From: Bacteroidales bacterium | Lineage (GTDB): Bacteria > Bacteroidota > Bacteroidia > Bacteroidales > Rikenellaceae | Reading direction: 5' to 3' | NCBI GenBank assembly: GCA_910574205.1 | Contig: CAJSYJ010000004.1 | Location: forward strand, 124,001-188,000 | Length of the DNA stretch: 64,000 nt | Part shown: one piece after another, positions 61,265-64,000 of the stretch | How the letters are laid out: the number at the start of each line of letters is the position of its first letter | How positions within the stretch are numbered: position 1 is the first letter of the stretch | Notes under the pieces: generated by a model | What the model was told of the DNA's origin: nothing | What the model saw: only the letters and a program-made list of their open reading frames with translations | The model's database searches: none | Translations under genes and position numbers: made by a program

Positions 61265-61300
61265 AATAAAAGCCTGTTCCACGTGGAACAGGCTTTTATT
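61265..61300. terminator. parS: Bidirectional terminator containing a parS-like site
   Basis: A perfect 36-bp palindrome between the convergent mnmG and ilvE genes, with AATAAAAGCC and GGCTTTTATT at its edges. Its centre, TGTTCCACGTGGAACA at 61275-61290, matches the ParB-binding parS family TGTTNCACGTGNAACA. The flanks give U-rich tails on both strands. It therefore looks like a terminator and a centromere site at once. Confidence 0.75.
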
Positions 61301-61317
61301 GTCGATAGATAGCGATA

Positions 61318-62334
61318 TTATAACTCTACCTCTACATTCCAGTTGTACTTATCCTCTGCACGGCCATACTGGATGTCCTGCAAAGTATCGTACATCTTCT
61401 GGCAGTATTTGCCTACCTCGGTGCCGTAGTCGTATACTTTCTTTGTGTCGAGATCATAGATCGAACCGACGGGCGAAATTACGGCAGCCGTACCGCAAGC
61501 ACCGCACTCCTCGAATGTCGAGAGCTCTTCGAGTGCTACGGGGCGCTCCTGTACCTCCAATCCGAGATCGAGAGCGATCTGACGAAGGCTCTTGTTGGTA
61601 ATAGAGGGCAGGATAGATGTACTCTTGGGTGTGATATAGCAGCCCTGGCGGATGCCGAAGAAGTTGGCAGCGCCGAACTCCTCGATGAACTCGTGCTTTG
61701 CTGAGTCGAGGAACAGCACGTTCGAGTAGCCTTCGCGGTGTGCGCGCTCGCCCGAGAAAATGCTCGATGCGTAGTTGCCGCCGACCTTTACGTCGCCTGT
61801 TCCACGTGGAGCAGCACGGTCCTGCTCTCTGTCGATAACGGCCTTGATAGGCTTCATACCCTCCTTGAAGTAGGGACCTACCGGCGAGCAGAATACGATG
61901 AAGTCGGCTTCGTCGACGGCCTTGACGCCGAGACATGCTTTCGAGCCTATCAACATCGGTCGCAGATAGAGCGATGCGCCCGTGCCGTAGGGGGGAATGT
62001 AGTCGGCGTTGAGCTTGACGAGCTCCTTGCATGCCTCGACGAACATCTCTACCGAAGGCATGGGCAGGCAAAGACGTTCTGCCGATGAGATCATGCGCTT
62101 GGCATTCTCCTCGGGGCGGAACAGACGAACCTTGCCGTCCACGCCGCGGAATGCCTTCAATCCTTCGAATATCTCCAAACCGTAATGCAGGCAGGCGGCA
62201 GAGATGTGCATGCGCATATACTCGTCGTCGGTTGCCTCCATTGCGCCCCACTTGCCGTCGGCATAGTGGAAGCGTACATTGTAAGCCGTCTTGTAGTAGT
62301 TGAAACCGAGCTTACCCCATTCGATGTTTTCCAT
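61318..62334 (-). CDS. ilvE: Branched-chain amino acid aminotransferase
   Basis: A 338-residue fold-IV PLP aminotransferase for the last step of Leu, Ile and Val synthesis. Seen: FEGLKAFRGVDGKVRLFRPEENAKRM (as residues about 58-83), the PLP Lys in VKVGGNYASSI, LFLDS...IEEFGAANFF and ECGACGTAAVISPVG with TGTAAV-type phosphate loop. It belongs to the long (about 340-355 aa) type. It is the downstream partner of metG on the minus strand with a 41-bp gap. A second parS-like site lies inside it. Confidence 0.95.
   Translation of the reverse strand: MENIEWGKLGFNYYKTAYNVRFHYADGKWGAMEATDDEYMRMHISAACLHYGLEIFEGLKAFRGVDGKVRLFRPEENAKRMISSAERLCLPMPSVEMFVEACKELVKLNADYIPPYGTGASLYLRPMLIGSKACLGVKAVDEADFIVFCSPVGPYFKEGMKPIKAVIDREQDRAAPRGTGDVKVGGNYASSIFSGERAHREGYSNVLFLDSAKHEFIEEFGAANFFGIRQGCYITPKSTSILPSITNKSLRQIALDLGLEVQERPVALEELSTFEECGACGTAAVISPVGSIYDLDTKKVYDYGTEVGKYCQKMYDTLQDIQYGRAEDKYNWNVEVEL
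61798..61813. other. parS: Second parS-like site inside ilvE
   Basis: TGTTCCACGTGGAGCA differs from the perfect site at 61275 by one base (A to G at position 14). It encodes part of AAPRGTG in ilvE. Confidence 0.55.
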
Positions 62335-62375
62335 AGTTTAATCAGTTGAGTTTTAAGGTGTTTATTGTTTCAGGT

Positions 62376-64000
62376 TTATCCTATCATCGCTCCGCTGTTG
62401 ACCCCTTGCTCGGGCTGCAACAGCACCAGTCGTCCCGTTGCATCCTCGGCCATGAGGATCATCCCGTTGGATGTTATGCCCTTTATCTCGCGCGGTGCGA
62501 GGTTGACCAGAACGAGTATCTGACGGCCTACCAGCTCCTCGGGAGTATAGTGCTCGGCTATGCCCGACACTATCGTGCGTTTGTCTATACCGGTATCGAT
62601 CGTGAGCTTCAGCAGCTTTTTGGTCTTGGCGACCTTCTCGGCCGCGAGAATGGTCGATACACGGATATCCATGCGCTGGAAGTCGTCGAACGAAACCGTC
62701 TCTTTCTGTTCGGTAACATTGTTAGCCGCCTCGGCCGCTGCATTGGCCGCACGCGCCGCCTCCAACTTGTCGAGCTGGCGCTGTATGGCATCGTCCTCGA
62801 TCTTCTCGAAAAGCAGTTCCGGCTCGCCGATTCGGTGTCCGGCCTCGATGAGCGTCTCCGATCCGAGCAAGTCCCAGTTCAAAGGCTTGATATCGAGCAT
62901 CTTGACTATCTTGGCTGCGCTGAACGGCATGAACGGTTCGATCGCTATCGACAGGTCGGCCGTGAGCTGCAATGCTATGTTGAGTATGGTCTTTACGCGC
63001 TCGTGATCGGTCTTTACGACCTTCCACGGCTCCGTGTCGGCCAGATACTTGTTGCCTATGCGGGCGTAGGTCATGGCATCCTTCAACGCCTCGCGGAAGT
63101 GGTATGTCTCGATGTTGCGTTCGAGCGATGCGCGTATCTGCGCCACCTCGTCGAGCGTCTGACGGTCGTAGTCCGTCAGCTGGCCGCATGCGGGCACCGC
63201 ACCGTCGTAGTACTTCTTCGTGAGCACGAGCGCACGGTTGACGAAGTTGCCCAGCACGGCCACCAGCTCGCTGTTGTTGCGCGACTGGAAGTCTTTCCAC
63301 GTGAAGTCGTTATCCTTGGTTTCGGGGGCGTTGGCGCACAATACGTAGCGCAGCACATCCTCCTTGCCCGGGAAGTCGTCGAGATACTCGTGCAGCCATA
63401 CGGCCCAGTTGCGCGACGTCGAGATCTTGTCGCCTTCGAGGTTGAGAAACTCGTTTGCCGGAACGTTGTCGGGCAGCACGAAGCCTCCGTGCGCCTTCAA
63501 CATCGACGGGAATACTATGCAGTGGAAGACGATGTTGTCCTTGCCGATGAAGTGCACCATCTTCGTGTCGTCCGAGCACCAGTACTTCTGCCAGTCGGGC
63601 GTAAGGTCCTTCGTGGCCGATATATATCCTATCGGGGCATCGAACCACACGTAGAGCACCTTGCCCTCGGCCCCCTCTACGGGCACGGGTATGCCCCAGT
63701 CCAGATCGCGGCTCACGGCACGCGGCTGCAAGCCCATGTCGATCCAGCTCTTGCACTGTCCGTAGACGTTGCTGCGCCACTCGCGATGCGATTCGAGGAT
63801 CCAGTCGCGCAGGAACGGTTCGTATCGATCCAGCGGCAGATACCAGTGTTTGGTCTCGCGCTTGACGGGTACCGAACCCGATACGGCGCTGTGGGGGTCG
63901 ATCAGCTCGTCGGGCGAGAGGGTCGAGCCGCACTTCTCGCACTGGTCGCCGTAGGCGCGGTCGTTGCCGCAGTGCGGGCATGTGCCTACTATATAGCGGT
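62376..64000 (-). CDS. metG: Methionyl-tRNA synthetase, C-terminal part with tRNA-binding domain (5' end outside window)
   Basis: The frame is open to the window edge; about 540 residues of the usual about 680 are present. At the left edge of the protein is the zinc knuckle ([19 protein letters not shown]). The KMSKS loop is the variant KISTS in [10 protein letters not shown], typical of Bacteroidetes. The anticodon-binding domain follows (about 300-450 of this part) and then a C-terminal EMAP/Trbp111-like tRNA-binding domain ([38 protein letters not shown]). An internal ATG at 63737 (MGLQPRAV) is not the start. Confidence 0.95.
   Translation of the reverse strand, partial: RYIVGTCPHCGNDRAYGDQCEKCGSTLSPDELIDPHSAVSGSVPVKRETKHWYLPLDRYEPFLRDWILESHREWRSNVYGQCKSWIDMGLQPRAVSRDLDWGIPVPVEGAEGKVLYVWFDAPIGYISATKDLTPDWQKYWCSDDTKMVHFIGKDNIVFHCIVFPSMLKAHGGFVLPDNVPANEFLNLEGDKISTSRNWAVWLHEYLDDFPGKEDVLRYVLCANAPETKDNDFTWKDFQSRNNSELVAVLGNFVNRALVLTKKYYDGAVPACGQLTDYDRQTLDEVAQIRASLERNIETYHFREALKDAMTYARIGNKYLADTEPWKVVKTDHERVKTILNIALQLTADLSIAIEPFMPFSAAKIVKMLDIKPLNWDLLGSETLIEAGHRIGEPELLFEKIEDDAIQRQLDKLEAARAANAAAEAANNVTEQKETVSFDDFQRMDIRVSTILAAEKVAKTKKLLKLTIDTGIDKRTIVSGIAEHYTPEELVGRQILVLVNLAPREIKGITSNGMILMAEDATGRLVLLQPEQGVNSGAMIG

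Noticed and set aside
63308..63323. CCACGTG in metG as a parS site
   Set aside because: The left half matches three of five outer bases and the right half at most one, too few for parS.

Overview
The window looks like chromosome from a fairly GC-rich member of the Bacteroidales. Supporting signs are about a dozen upstream TAnnTTTG -7 boxes (several with a TTG element 19-20 nt further up), many signal-peptide lipoproteins, BACON, fimbrillin-like and DUF3078 proteins, and Bacteroidetes-type variants such as KISTS in MetRS. An Alistipes/Rikenellaceae-like host is my inference from base composition and gene content. No rRNA, CRISPR array or insertion sequence was recognised.

Layout. (1) 1-5.6 kb: surface lipoproteins, namely two tandem paralogues each with a copied terminator, a BACON/leucine-rich-repeat protein and a fimbrillin-like protein. 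(2) 5.6-14.8 kb: core genes (S41 protease, DUF3078 protein, endonuclease IV, phosphoglycerate kinase, M13 peptidase, outer-membrane barrel). (3) 14,997-29,348: a roughly 14.35-kb integrative mobilizable element in the 3' end of tRNA-Cys(GCA), bounded by 13-bp direct repeats. It carries a tyrosine recombinase, two HTH proteins, a TOPRIM primase-like protein, MobC and relaxase, and the cargo: an AlbA_2/Schlafen-type ATPase, a 1636-aa single-chain Type ISP restriction-modification enzyme, a ParA-type ATPase and a frameshifted HEPN protein. (4) 30-41 kb: asd, a class A penicillin-binding protein, a metalloprotease/propeller/barrel fusion, a GNAT gene cut by a G9 tract, a NatAB-type ABC exporter, L25 and pth. 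(5) 41.1-41.5 kb: a tandem non-coding repeat, then kbl-lrp, queD, polA, sppA and mrp. (6) 50.1-50.5 kb: a strong candidate chromosomal origin. (7) 50.8-64 kb: a 5'-truncated PHP phosphoesterase, patatin, pheS, a TPR-envC-ybeY-mnmG run, ilvE and metG.

The most striking signals are: (a) the candidate oriC, with three exact and five near DnaA boxes beside an AT-rich tract, and mnmG about 8 kb away; (b) two sites matching the ParB-binding parS family 11 kb from it, one forming the centre of a perfect 36-bp palindrome that also looks like a bidirectional terminator; (c) the defence cargo of the tRNA-Cys element, where a ParA-HEPN pair follows the Type ISP enzyme and the HEPN catalytic motif lies out of frame after an A8 tract; and (d) several 8-9-nt G or C tracts, one of which splits a GNAT gene.
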